Assembly: GCA_963786195.1 (NCBI GenBank)
Contig: CAWAYH010000010.1
Location: forward strand, 62,001 to 126,000
Source: CAWAYH01 sp963786195
GTDB taxonomy: Bacteria; Acidobacteriota; Vicinamibacteria; Vicinamibacterales; 2-12-FULL-66-21
Length of the DNA stretch: 64,000 bases
Reading direction: 5' to 3'
The translations under genes and the position numbers were made by a program. The notes beneath the pieces are model-generated. The model did no database searches and was not told the DNA's origin. It saw only the letters and a program-made list of their open reading frames with translations. Shown here piece by piece: positions 45,079-53,914 of this stretch; positions within the stretch are counted from its first letter, which is position 1, and the number at the start of each line of letters is the position of its first letter.

Positions 45079-46634
45079 CCCCGATCGTTCTCATCATCCT
45101 CGACGGCTGGGGCATCCGTCCGCAGCGCGAGAACAACGCCATCGCCCTGGCGAGGACGCCGGTCTTCGACGGCCTCCTGGCCCGCTATCCGCACGCTCAG
45201 CTGATCGCATCCGGCGAGGCCGTCGGCCTGCCGGCGGGACAAATGGGGAATTCCGAGGTCGGCCACATGAACATGGGGGCCGGCCGGATTGTCTATCAGG
45301 ACCTGACGCGGATCGATCAGAGCATCAGGGACGGCGAGCTGTTTACGAATGCCGCGCTCGTCGACGCGATGGATCGCTGCGCGGACGGCCGCCGCGCCCT
45401 GCATGTCATCGGCCTCGTCTCCGACGGCGGCGTGCACAGCCATCAACGGCACCTCCACGCGCTGCTCGAGATGGCAGCGCGCCGGCATGTGCCGCGCGTC
45501 TTCGTCCAGGCGATCACCGACGGCCGTGACACATCCCCGACCGGCGGCGTCCGCTCCCTGGGTGAGCTGCAACTGGTGTTGGACCGATGCGGCGCCGGCC
45601 GCGTCGCCACCGTGTCGGGCCGCTACTACGCAATGGATCGCGACAGGCGCTGGGAGCGGACGAAGCAGGCCTACGACGCGCTCGTCCAGAGCGTGGCGAA
45701 GACGACCGCGAAGTCGCCTGTTGACGCGATCCGGGCCTCCTACGACGCGGGCGTGACAGACGAATTCATCGAGCCGGTCGTGATCGTCGACGCGGACGAT
45801 CATCCGGTCGGACCGATCCGAGACGACGATTCGGTGGTGTTCTTCAATTTCCGCGCGGACCGCGCGCGGCAGCTCACGCGCGCCCTCGCGCTCGACGAGT
45901 TCGACGGATTCGATCGGCCGCACCGCCCTCGCGTGGACTGCACGACGATGACCACGTACGATCGGACGTTCCCGTTTCCGGTCGTCTTCTCGCCGCAGAC
46001 GTTCAGCAATAATCTCGCCGACGTCCTCGAGGCGCACGGCCGCACGAACCTGCGGCTGGCCGAAACGGAGAAGTACGCGCACGTCACCTACTTCTTCAAC
46101 TGCGGCCGCGAACGGCCGTACGACGGTGAGGATCGAATCCTGGTCCCGTCGCAGAAGGTCGCGACCTACGATCTGATGCCGGAGATGAGCGCGCCGGGGA
46201 TCGCCGACGAGCTGGTCGCAGATCTGACGAGCCAGCGGCACGAAATCGTCATCTGCAACTTTGCCAACGCGGACATGGTCGGTCACACGGGCCGGCTCGA
46301 CGCCGCCATTTCAGCGGTGGAAACGCTCGACAACTGCCTGGGCCGGGTGATGACGGCGCTCCAGTCGGCGAACGGGACCGCGATCGTGACGGCCGACCAC
46401 GGCAACGCCGAGCAGATGTGGGACGAGGAGCTGAACGCTCCTCACACGGCGCATACGTCCAATCCCGTTCCCGTGATCCTCTGCCACGATCGGTTCCGCG
46501 GGCATCGGCTGCGCGACGGCAGCCTGCGCGATGTCGCACCGACGATGCTCGAGCTGCTCGGGATCCCCAAGGCGCAGGAGATGAACGGGGGATCGTTGCT
46601 GGCGGAGGAACCTCGACCGCCGAAGATCACGTGA
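45075..46634 (+). CDS. gpmI: 2,3-bisphosphoglycerate-independent phosphoglycerate mutase
   Basis: 519 residues from a GTG overlapping the eno stop (GTGA). The alkaline-phosphatase-fold enzyme carries the phosphoserine in GNSEVGHMNMGAGRI at about residues 57-71, two-metal ligands in LDGWGIR at the start and in TADHGNAEQMWDE near the end, and the transferase insert between. It supplies 2-phosphoglycerate to enolase, so eno-gpmI form a two-step module behind glgC. The 3' end overlaps the convergent PHP gene by 8 bp. Confidence 0.96.
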   Translation: MTPIVLIILDGWGIRPQRENNAIALARTPVFDGLLARYPHAQLIASGEAVGLPAGQMGNSEVGHMNMGAGRIVYQDLTRIDQSIRDGELFTNAALVDAMDRCADGRRALHVIGLVSDGGVHSHQRHLHALLEMAARRHVPRVFVQAITDGRDTSPTGGVRSLGELQLVLDRCGAGRVATVSGRYYAMDRDRRWERTKQAYDALVQSVAKTTAKSPVDAIRASYDAGVTDEFIEPVVIVDADDHPVGPIRDDDSVVFFNFRADRARQLTRALALDEFDGFDRPHRPRVDCTTMTTYDRTFPFPVVFSPQTFSNNLADVLEAHGRTNLRLAETEKYAHVTYFFNCGRERPYDGEDRILVPSQKVATYDLMPEMSAPGIADELVADLTSQRHEIVICNFANADMVGHTGRLDAAISAVETLDNCLGRVMTALQSANGTAIVTADHGNAEQMWDEELNAPHTAHTSNPVPVILCHDRFRGHRLRDGSLRDVAPTMLELLGIPKAQEMNGGSLLAEEPRPPKIT

Positions 46635-47544
46635 GCTGACGCACGGCGCGGAGCTCGCCTTCCGCGTGACGAACGTTGCGGGCTTCACGGCGCTTGCCTG
46701 ACGCCACGAGCGCCAGCGGGACGATTTGCGCGGGGAGCGACACAATCGAGAATGCCAGGCACGCCGCGCGTCGCAACGGTTTGTGGTCGCGCGGGCCGAG
46801 CCCGATCAGACTGCCACAGTAACCCGCCACGACACCATACGCGTCCGCGGCCACCGCTGCGGTGCCGCCATGTGAGCCTCCCGCGCGCGAGCGCCGCTCC
46901 CTCAAACTCGTAAGAAACGTCGCGGCGGTGTCGGCCGGCGCCTCCGTCCAGGTGCGCCCGATGCGTCGCAGCGTGTGGGCGTCGCTGCCCCCGAGCATCC
47001 CGAGCGCGGGCCCGCCGTTCCAGCGATGCGCCAGCCGTTCGATCAGGTCGTTGTGCTCCCGCAGCATCGCGCCGTTGCGTACTTCCAGCGCGGGCACGAG
47101 GTCCAGCAGACGAAGGTACGTCTCGAGCGGAACCTGCCGTCGATAGAAATGCAGCAGGTGATTGAGCGCAAAGAAGACGCCCGCCTCGCGCAGCCGGGCG
47201 ATCACCTCGAAGACGTTCCGGCGCAGCGGCTGAATCTCCCGATGCAGCCGCTCGTTCGTTCCATAGACCCCCAGGTGCACCTGAATGTCGCCGTCCGGCA
47301 GCAGGCACGACACCTCTTCGGAAATGAAGATGTCGTCGGCGCCGGGGCGGCGGTCGAGGAGCTCGAGACACCCATCGATCGAGTCGTGATCGGTGATGGT
47401 GACGAGATCCATGCCTCTCGCCTTCGCGACCCGGTACACGTTCGCCGGTTTCGAGTAGCAGTCGCGGCTCTGGAGGAACCGCATGTTCCCGGCGTGCCGC
47501 GAGTGCCAGGAGTGCACGTGGAGATCGGCCCGTAGAATGCGCAT
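46627..47544 (-). CDS. PHP-domain phosphoesterase (RNase AM/TrpH-like)
   Basis: 305 residues. The four PHP metal motifs are present: DLHVHSWHS at 7-15, TITDHDSIDG at about 49-58, a histidine-bearing FFALNHLLHF region at about 123-132, and GGSDAHTLRRIG at about 190-201. The family hydrolyses phosphoesters; the TrpH/YciV branch acts on 3',5'-bisnucleotides and rRNA 5' ends. The C-terminus contains a hydrophobic stretch (LAFSIVSLPAQIVPLALVASG), which is unusual and may tether it to membrane. It starts directly at ATG 47544. Confidence 0.82.
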   Translation of the reverse strand: MRILRADLHVHSWHSRHAGNMRFLQSRDCYSKPANVYRVAKARGMDLVTITDHDSIDGCLELLDRRPGADDIFISEEVSCLLPDGDIQVHLGVYGTNERLHREIQPLRRNVFEVIARLREAGVFFALNHLLHFYRRQVPLETYLRLLDLVPALEVRNGAMLREHNDLIERLAHRWNGGPALGMLGGSDAHTLRRIGRTWTEAPADTAATFLTSLRERRSRAGGSHGGTAAVAADAYGVVAGYCGSLIGLGPRDHKPLRRAACLAFSIVSLPAQIVPLALVASGKRREARNVRHAEGELRAVRQLT

Positions 47545-47550
47545 GTGTCC

Positions 47551-47586
47551 TGAAACAGAAAGGCCCGGGCGCGAACGCCCGGGCCT
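47551..47586 (-). terminator. Rho-independent terminator
   Basis: On the minus strand AGGCCCGGGC, a 6-nt loop and GCCCGGGCCT are followed by TTCTGTTTCA. A perfect 10-bp stem lies between the 102-residue-protein gene and the PHP gene, making the small gene a separate transcription unit. Confidence 0.85.
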
Positions 47587-47626
47587 GATGAGTCCTGATT
47601 TTCGAGTCCGCCGCGCGACGCGGCGG

Positions 47627-47935
47627 CTACTCGACTTCCTTTTCCTGGGTTTCGTCCGCCGCGATGCGCAGCGAGCGGAGGAACCGGCGATCGTTCGCGC
47701 TCATCTCGAGATGACGGCGCTCGGCGCGCGATGCTTTGGTCGAGGCCCCAACCCTGGCGAGGGCGCCGGGCTGCGTGCGGTTCACGAACCCGATCACGGC
47801 CTCCAGGGACACGCGCATTTCGAAACCAGCGGCCCGGGCGCGCTCGCGGCACGCTTCGACCCGGGGATCTTCGGCTACGGCGGCAGCAATGGCGTCGGAT
47901 AGCTCACGGGCCATCCGATTCATGACGTCGTCCAT
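47627..47935 (-). CDS. Small helical protein of unknown function
   Basis: 102 residues. The start ATG 47935 is fixed by GAGGAGGT upstream. The sequence is helical and charged (MARELSDAIAAAVAEDPRVE, CRERARAAGFEMRVSLEAVIG), with a basic middle (STKASRAERRHLEMSANDRR) and an acidic end (DETQEKEVE). No signal peptide, membrane segment or known motif is visible. It has its own promoter candidate (-10 TACAAT on the minus strand at 48072-48067) and terminator. Its leader of about 125 nt contains a GC-rich hairpin. Confidence 0.7.
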   Translation of the reverse strand: MDDVMNRMARELSDAIAAAVAEDPRVEACRERARAAGFEMRVSLEAVIGFVNRTQPGALARVGASTKASRAERRHLEMSANDRRFLRSLRIAADETQEKEVE

Positions 47936-48064
47936 TCGGGACCTCCTCACCGCCGCCGGAGCTGGGATACCGGGGCGTCTCCCGAAACCGCCACCCCGGG
48001 AGGGCAGGAGGCATCGGGCGCCAGATGTTTTCATATGAAGGAATTGCAGCGCGGGAACGCAGGC

Positions 48065-48140
48065 TCATTGTAAACGCCCCCCTCGGCGGGTGTCAATGGT
48101 CACAGGCGCAAGATGTTGTCGTCGGAAGCGTTTACAATGA
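48065..48140. promoter_or_regulatory. Mirror-image divergent promoters
   Basis: TCATTGTAAACGC at 48065-48077 and GCGTTTACAATGA at 48128-48140 are exact reverse complements, 50 bp apart. Each carries TTTACAAT pointing outward. The right copy puts a -10 (48133-48138) 14 bp before the mutase ATG; the left serves the small protein. Identical, extended -10 elements suggest shared sigma factor or shared regulation. Confidence 0.65.
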
Positions 48141-48152
48141 CGACCAACGCGC

Positions 48153-49703
48153 ATGAGCGACGACTACGCGGATCCCGAGTCGCTGCGCGGCTGGGATCCT
48201 GCCGCGGATCTCGGATTTCCGGGAGCGTTTCCCTACACGCGCGGCATTCAACCGACGATGTACCGCGGCCGGTTGTGGACGATGCGGCAGTACGCCGGCT
48301 TCGCCACGGCGGGTGAATCCAACCGCCGCTACCGGTACCTCCTCGAACAGGGCGTCAGCGGCCTGAGCGTGGCGTTCGACCTGCCCACGCAGATGGGCTA
48401 CGACTCGGATCACACGCTCGCCGCCGGTGAGGTCGGGCGCGCCGGCGTCGCGATCGATTCCATCGAAGACATGGCGGATCTCTTCGACGGCATCCCGCTC
48501 GATCGCGTGTCCACGTCGATGACGATCAACGCGACGGCCATCGTGCTGCTCGCGCTCTACGTCGCCGTGGCGAAACGGCAGGGCGTGTCCGTGTCTGCGC
48601 TGTCGGGAACCATTCAAAACGACATCCTCAAGGAATACGTCGCGCGCGGGACCTACATCTATCCGCCGCGGCCGTCCCTGCGGATCGTCACGGACATCTT
48701 CGCGTACTGCGAACGCGAGCTGCCGAACTGGAACACGATCTCGATCAGCGGATACCACATCCGCGAGGCCGGCTCGACGGCGGTCGAGGAGGTCGCCTTT
48801 ACGCTGGCGAACGCAATCGCGTACGTGCAGTCGGCGATCGACGCCGGCCTCGACGTCAATCGCTTTGGACAACGGCTCTCGTTCTTCTTCAACGCGCACA
48901 ACGACTTCCTGGAGGAGATTGCCAAGTTCCGCGCGGCCCGGCGGCTCTGGGCCCGGATCATGCGCGAGCGGTTCGGCGTCACGAATCCGCGCGCCGAGCA
49001 GCTGCGCTTCCATACGCAGACGGCCGGGAGCACGCTCACGGCCCAGCAGCCGGACAACAACATCATCCGCGTCGCCATTCAGGCGCTCGCGGCGGTGCTC
49101 GGCGGCACACAATCGCTCCATTGCAACGGCCGCGACGAGGCCCTGGCGCTGCCGACCGAGGATTCGGCGCGCATTGCGCTGCGGACGCAGCAGATCATCG
49201 GGGCCGAGTCCGGCGTGACGAACACCGTCGACCCGCTCGGCGGCGCGTACGCCATCGAATCAGCGACCAACCGGATCGAAGAGGACGCGCGGACGCTGCT
49301 GGATCGCATCGAGGCCGCCGGAGGGACGCTCGCGGCCATCGAACAGGGCATCATCCAGCGCGCGATTCAGGAGTCGGCCTACCGCGCCCAGCAGCAGATC
49401 GACGGCGGCGAAAACGTCGTCGTCGGCGTCAACAGGTTCACGACGGCGGAAGCCGCCGGCATCCAGGTCCTGAGCATCGATCCGGAGGTCGAGCCGCGGC
49501 AGGTGGAGCGCGTACGCGCGGTCCGCGCGGCGAGGGACGCCACTCCCTGGCGCGCGTCGCTCGATCGCGTCGGGGCTGTGGCGCGCGGAACGGACAATCT
49601 CGTGCCGGCAATCATCGCCGCAGTGGAAGCCAGGGCGACGCTCGGCGAGATCTCGGACACACTGCGCGGCGTGTTCGGCGAGCATCGGGAGAGCGATGTC
49701 TGA
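48153..49703 (+). CDS. Methylmalonyl-CoA mutase family catalytic subunit (no B12 domain)
   Basis: 516 residues. The TIM-barrel substrate domain reads DLGFPGAFPYTRGIQPTMYR and GRLWTMRQYAGF at the start, with GLSVAFDLPTQMGYDSDH and NTISISGYHIREAGSTA. HTQTAGSTLTAQQPDNNIIRV follows. It ends without the cobalamin-binding DxHxxG domain, so it is the large subunit of a split mutase and needs a separate B12 subunit, not found here. Such proteins interconvert succinyl-CoA and methylmalonyl-CoA or related acyl-CoAs; the exact substrate is unresolved. The ATG lacks a ribosome site and lies about 8 nt after the predicted transcription start. Confidence 0.9.
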   Translation: MSDDYADPESLRGWDPAADLGFPGAFPYTRGIQPTMYRGRLWTMRQYAGFATAGESNRRYRYLLEQGVSGLSVAFDLPTQMGYDSDHTLAAGEVGRAGVAIDSIEDMADLFDGIPLDRVSTSMTINATAIVLLALYVAVAKRQGVSVSALSGTIQNDILKEYVARGTYIYPPRPSLRIVTDIFAYCERELPNWNTISISGYHIREAGSTAVEEVAFTLANAIAYVQSAIDAGLDVNRFGQRLSFFFNAHNDFLEEIAKFRAARRLWARIMRERFGVTNPRAEQLRFHTQTAGSTLTAQQPDNNIIRVAIQALAAVLGGTQSLHCNGRDEALALPTEDSARIALRTQQIIGAESGVTNTVDPLGGAYAIESATNRIEEDARTLLDRIEAAGGTLAAIEQGIIQRAIQESAYRAQQQIDGGENVVVGVNRFTTAEAAGIQVLSIDPEVEPRQVERVRAVRAARDATPWRASLDRVGAVARGTDNLVPAIIAAVEARATLGEISDTLRGVFGEHRESDV

Positions 49704-49798
49704 CCAACTCGGCGCTCGGCGCTCGGCGTTCGGCGCTCGGGGCTCCGGCTTCGCTGCACGGCGCTCGGCGTTCGCCGCCCGGCGGCTGGGGAGACCGC

Positions 49799-50860
<1,062 letters not shown>

Positions 50861-50864
50861 CCCG

Positions 50865-51743
50865 ATGCCGCTGCTCGAAGTCAGGAATCTCGTCAAGGAA
50901 TTCGGCCGCAAGCCCGGCCTCCTGCGCCCCACCACGATCGTCCGCGCGGTGGATGACGTCAGCTTCTCGATAGACGAGGGGGAAACGTTCGGACTGGTGG
51001 GCGAGTCCGGCAGCGGCAAGACGACGACCGGACGCTGCATCCTGCGGCTGATCGAGCCGACGTCAGGCGAGGTCCGCTTCCGCAACGAGGACGTCCTCAG
51101 GTACACGCGCAGCCAGCTGCGTCTGGCGCGTCGCCACATGCAGATCGTGTTTCAGGATCCGTATTCATCCCTGAATCCGCGGATGCGCGTGGGAACGATC
51201 GTCGAAGAGCCGCTGGTCATTCACAAGATGGGATCGAAGGCGGCGCGGCGCGCGCGCGTCGCCGAGCTGTTCGAGCTCGTCGGCCTCGACCCGTCGCAGC
51301 TGTCGAAGTACCCGCACCAGTTCAGCGGCGGACAGCGTCAGCGCATCGGTCTGGCGCGAGCGCTTGCCCTGAGCCCGACGCTCATCATCGCGGACGAGCC
51401 GGTCTCGGCGCTCGACGTCTCGGTGCAGGCGCAGGTCATCAACCTGCTGATGGATCTGCAGCAGCGGCTGAAGCTCACGTACCTCTTCATCGCGCACGAC
51501 CTGCGGCTCGTGCGCCACATCTGCAGCCGGGTTGCCGTGATGTACCTGGGAAGAATCGTCGAGATGGGGCCGACCGAACGGCTCTTCGAGGCGCCGGCGC
51601 ATCCCTACACGCGTGCGCTGCTTTCGGCGATTCCCGTCCCGGATCCTCAAGCGCCGCGACAACGAATCGAGCTGGATCCGTCGTCCTTCGATCGGAAGGC
51701 ACTGCTCAGGCCCGTCGCGGACGGACACGTCGCGGCCGTGTGA
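50865..51743 (+). CDS. Oligopeptide/dipeptide ABC transporter ATPase (OppF/DppF-like)
   Basis: 292 residues from ATG 50865 (MPLLEVRNLVKEFGRKPGLL). Walker A GLVGESGSGKTTTGRCIL, signature HQFSGGQRQRIGLARA, Walker B LIIADEPVSALDVSVQ and the H-loop FIAHDLRLVRH are intact. It ends soon after HPYTRALLSAIPVPDP, with a short oligopeptide C-terminal domain. It would dimerise with the OppD-like protein to power peptide uptake; membrane components must lie elsewhere. A frame open to 50760 overlaps oppD and is not used. Confidence 0.9.
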   Translation: MPLLEVRNLVKEFGRKPGLLRPTTIVRAVDDVSFSIDEGETFGLVGESGSGKTTTGRCILRLIEPTSGEVRFRNEDVLRYTRSQLRLARRHMQIVFQDPYSSLNPRMRVGTIVEEPLVIHKMGSKAARRARVAELFELVGLDPSQLSKYPHQFSGGQRQRIGLARALALSPTLIIADEPVSALDVSVQAQVINLLMDLQQRLKLTYLFIAHDLRLVRHICSRVAVMYLGRIVEMGPTERLFEAPAHPYTRALLSAIPVPDPQAPRQRIELDPSSFDRKALLRPVADGHVAAV

Positions 51744-51767
51744 TCGACCGCTCCGACGGATCAGAAT

Positions 51768-52454
51768 TTACGCGGCGCGCTTGACGTCCTTCTCGACCTG
51801 TCCATCCCGGATGTGAATGGCGCGGTGGGCGAACGCCGCGATGTCGGCTTCGTGCGTCACCAGGATGATCGTGTTGCCCGATTGGTGCAGCCGTTCGAAC
51901 ACGCCCATGATCTCGGCGCCGGTCTTCGAGTCCAGGTTGCCCGTGGGCTCGTCCGCCAGCAGAATCGACGGGTTGTTGACGAGGGCGCGCGCGATCGCGA
52001 CGCGCTGACGCTGTCCACCCGACAGCTCGTTGGGCCGGTGCGACGCGCGATCGGTGAGCTCGACTTTGGCCAGTGCCTGACGCGCGCGCTCCTGCCGCAC
52101 CTTGCCGGACACGCCGCCATAGACGAGCGGCAGCTCGACGTTGTGCAGGGCGGTCGCGCGCGGCAGCAGGTTGAACGTCTGGAACACGAACCCGATCTCT
52201 TCGTTCCGGATCCGCGCCAGCTCGTCGTCATTCATCGCCGCGACTTCCTTCTCGTTGAGGAGATAGCTGCCCTTGCTCGGCGTGTCCAGGCACCCGATCA
52301 GGTTCATCAGCGTGGACTTTCCTGAACCGGACGGCCCCATGATCGCGACGTATTCGCCGCGTTCGATTTGAATCGAGACCCCGCGCAGGGCGTGAATCTC
52401 CTCCTCGCCCATGACGTAGGTCTTCCAGAGATCGCGCGTTTCAATCAGGCTCAT
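51768..52454 (-). CDS. MacB/LolD-type ABC transporter ATPase
   Basis: 228 residues. Walker A IMGPSGSGKSTLMNLIGCLD, Q-loop FVFQTFNLLPR, signature NELSGGQRQRVAIARAL and Walker B ILLADEPTGNLDSKTG are those of the MacB-like mechanotransmission group, which exports lipoproteins, peptides or macrolides. Cognate MacB-type permeases usually follow, but none is adjacent here; the gene is last on its strand and convergent with oppF. The start MSLIETRDLWKTYVMGEEEI is normal. Confidence 0.93.
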   Translation of the reverse strand: MSLIETRDLWKTYVMGEEEIHALRGVSIQIERGEYVAIMGPSGSGKSTLMNLIGCLDTPSKGSYLLNEKEVAAMNDDELARIRNEEIGFVFQTFNLLPRATALHNVELPLVYGGVSGKVRQERARQALAKVELTDRASHRPNELSGGQRQRVAIARALVNNPSILLADEPTGNLDSKTGAEIMGVFERLHQSGNTIILVTHEADIAAFAHRAIHIRDGQVEKDVKRAA

Positions 52455-52529
52455 AACACCACTGCTACAGACGATTGGCGGTACTCTACGGTTGGCAACC
52501 GGGAGGGGTTCCCCCGGCGAAGGGTACCA

Positions 52530-53897
52530 TTATCCCCCTCCGTCGTCTCTTCGCCCCCCGACGGGAACCAGGACCTCCTGGCCGGAGCGGTCGCGCAAGA
52601 CGACGCCGTCGCGATCGATGCGCACGACGAGCCGCGGCCCGACCCGATCTCCCTGACTGACGATGGATCCGCCGACGATGGCCATCCGGGCCCTGTCCGA
52701 CACCATGATGCCGTTGACGAGCGGCAGCGGCGCCTGCGGTGGATCCCGCCGGCGTTCGGCGGTTGGAGGCCGGTCGGGACCGGCCGCCGATTCACGAACG
52801 ACCGGGGACGCTCTCTCTGCAGCCGATTGACTCGACACGGGCGCTGATGCCTCCGGCTCGAACCGGCCGGTTGTGGGCACAACCCGAAGATCCGCGACCT
52901 CGACCGGAGTCACGGGTACGACGGCACGCGCGATTGGAACCGCCGGCGACGATCCCGACCACAGCAGGAACGACCACGCTCCGGCGAGCGCCATCGCCGT
53001 CAGGGCCGCGGCGCGCAGCAGCGGCGACGATGACACCGGGCGCGGCGAGTCTGCGGCGCGCGGTCCGTCCACCGAAGTCGAACCACCGGTCGACGCGGGA
53101 ACTGTCGCCGCAACGGTCTCGTGAAGGCCGGACGGGACGCTCGTGTCCTGGTGCGACGCGGCGGCGGACGCGAGCTGCAGCGCGGCCGCCGACTCGACGA
53201 GACGGCCCTGCGCTTCGCCACCGAGGCCCGGCAGCTCCGCGGAATCCAGTGCCTCGACTTCGAGGTCCAGCTCCTCGATCAACGCCATCGTCAGCGAGCG
53301 GAGATCGTGCAGGTTGCCGCACGTGATCGCAGACGTCACCGTGGCGCCGTGCACCGGGCGCACGAGCTCGATTGCGTGCTGCACGTGAGGCGCGAGCTGC
53401 GAGACGAGCAGGTATCGGTCGAGGAGCTCCGGGCGCGCGCCCGTGAACGGCTTGCCCAGCGCCCAGTCGAACACGCGCCAGAAGAGCACGTCGTCGTTCC
53501 GGACGATCGCGATCGCCGCGCCGTGCGTATTGAGCGCGAGGGCGGCCACGGCTTCGCCCTTGGCGTGAGCGCGCCGGCCGCGCGCGATCCGCGCGAGCGC
53601 CTGCACCGGCGACAGGACGACCTTGATTTCGAACCCTGCTGACACGAACGGCCGCAGCGACTCCTCGGAAACAGCCTTCTGCGGATGGTTCCCCCACGCG
53701 ACGACGTGGGCGTGATGCGGCAACCGGTTCCGGCGGCGGGCCCGCTTCAGCAGATCGGCCAGCTCGTCATGATCCGCAGACCATTCACCCGGCGTCACGA
53801 TCCGCGCCGCCGACACTTCGGCCGACGCGCCACGCCGCCCCGCGCGGACGAGCACACAGTGATTCGGTCCGAGCTCGATTCCCGTGACGTTGTCCAT
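52530..53897 (-). CDS. PilM/MshI-like protein fused to GspB-like C-terminal domain
   Basis: 455 residues. The N-terminal 235 resemble actin-fold PilM/MshI proteins: MDNVTGIELGPNHCVLVRAG, LALNTHGAAIAIVRNDDVLF and a helix HVQHAIELVRPVHG. A Pro/Ser/Thr-rich linker leads to one membrane helix at about 296-316 (LLRAAALTAMALAGAWSFLL). The periplasmic end VNGIMVSDRARMAIVGGSIV to GVVLRDRSGQEVLVPVG matches the small GspB/PilP-like domain of type II secretion. Combined in one chain, this could replace two inner-membrane assembly proteins. It lies 17 bp after acs, and other MSHA-like genes lie upstream on the same strand. Assignment is by motif resemblance only. Confidence 0.65.
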   Translation of the reverse strand: MDNVTGIELGPNHCVLVRAGRRGASAEVSAARIVTPGEWSADHDELADLLKRARRRNRLPHHAHVVAWGNHPQKAVSEESLRPFVSAGFEIKVVLSPVQALARIARGRRAHAKGEAVAALALNTHGAAIAIVRNDDVLFWRVFDWALGKPFTGARPELLDRYLLVSQLAPHVQHAIELVRPVHGATVTSAITCGNLHDLRSLTMALIEELDLEVEALDSAELPGLGGEAQGRLVESAAALQLASAAASHQDTSVPSGLHETVAATVPASTGGSTSVDGPRAADSPRPVSSSPLLRAAALTAMALAGAWSFLLWSGSSPAVPIARAVVPVTPVEVADLRVVPTTGRFEPEASAPVSSQSAAERASPVVRESAAGPDRPPTAERRRDPPQAPLPLVNGIMVSDRARMAIVGGSIVSQGDRVGPRLVVRIDRDGVVLRDRSGQEVLVPVGGRRDDGGG

Positions 53898-53914
53898 CAG
53901 CGCAGCGGCAGCCG

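Noticed and set aside
52455..52529. Possible small gene or permease remnant next to the MacB-like ATPase
   Set aside because: The 75-bp gap has no open frame with a start signal; the permease must be elsewhere.
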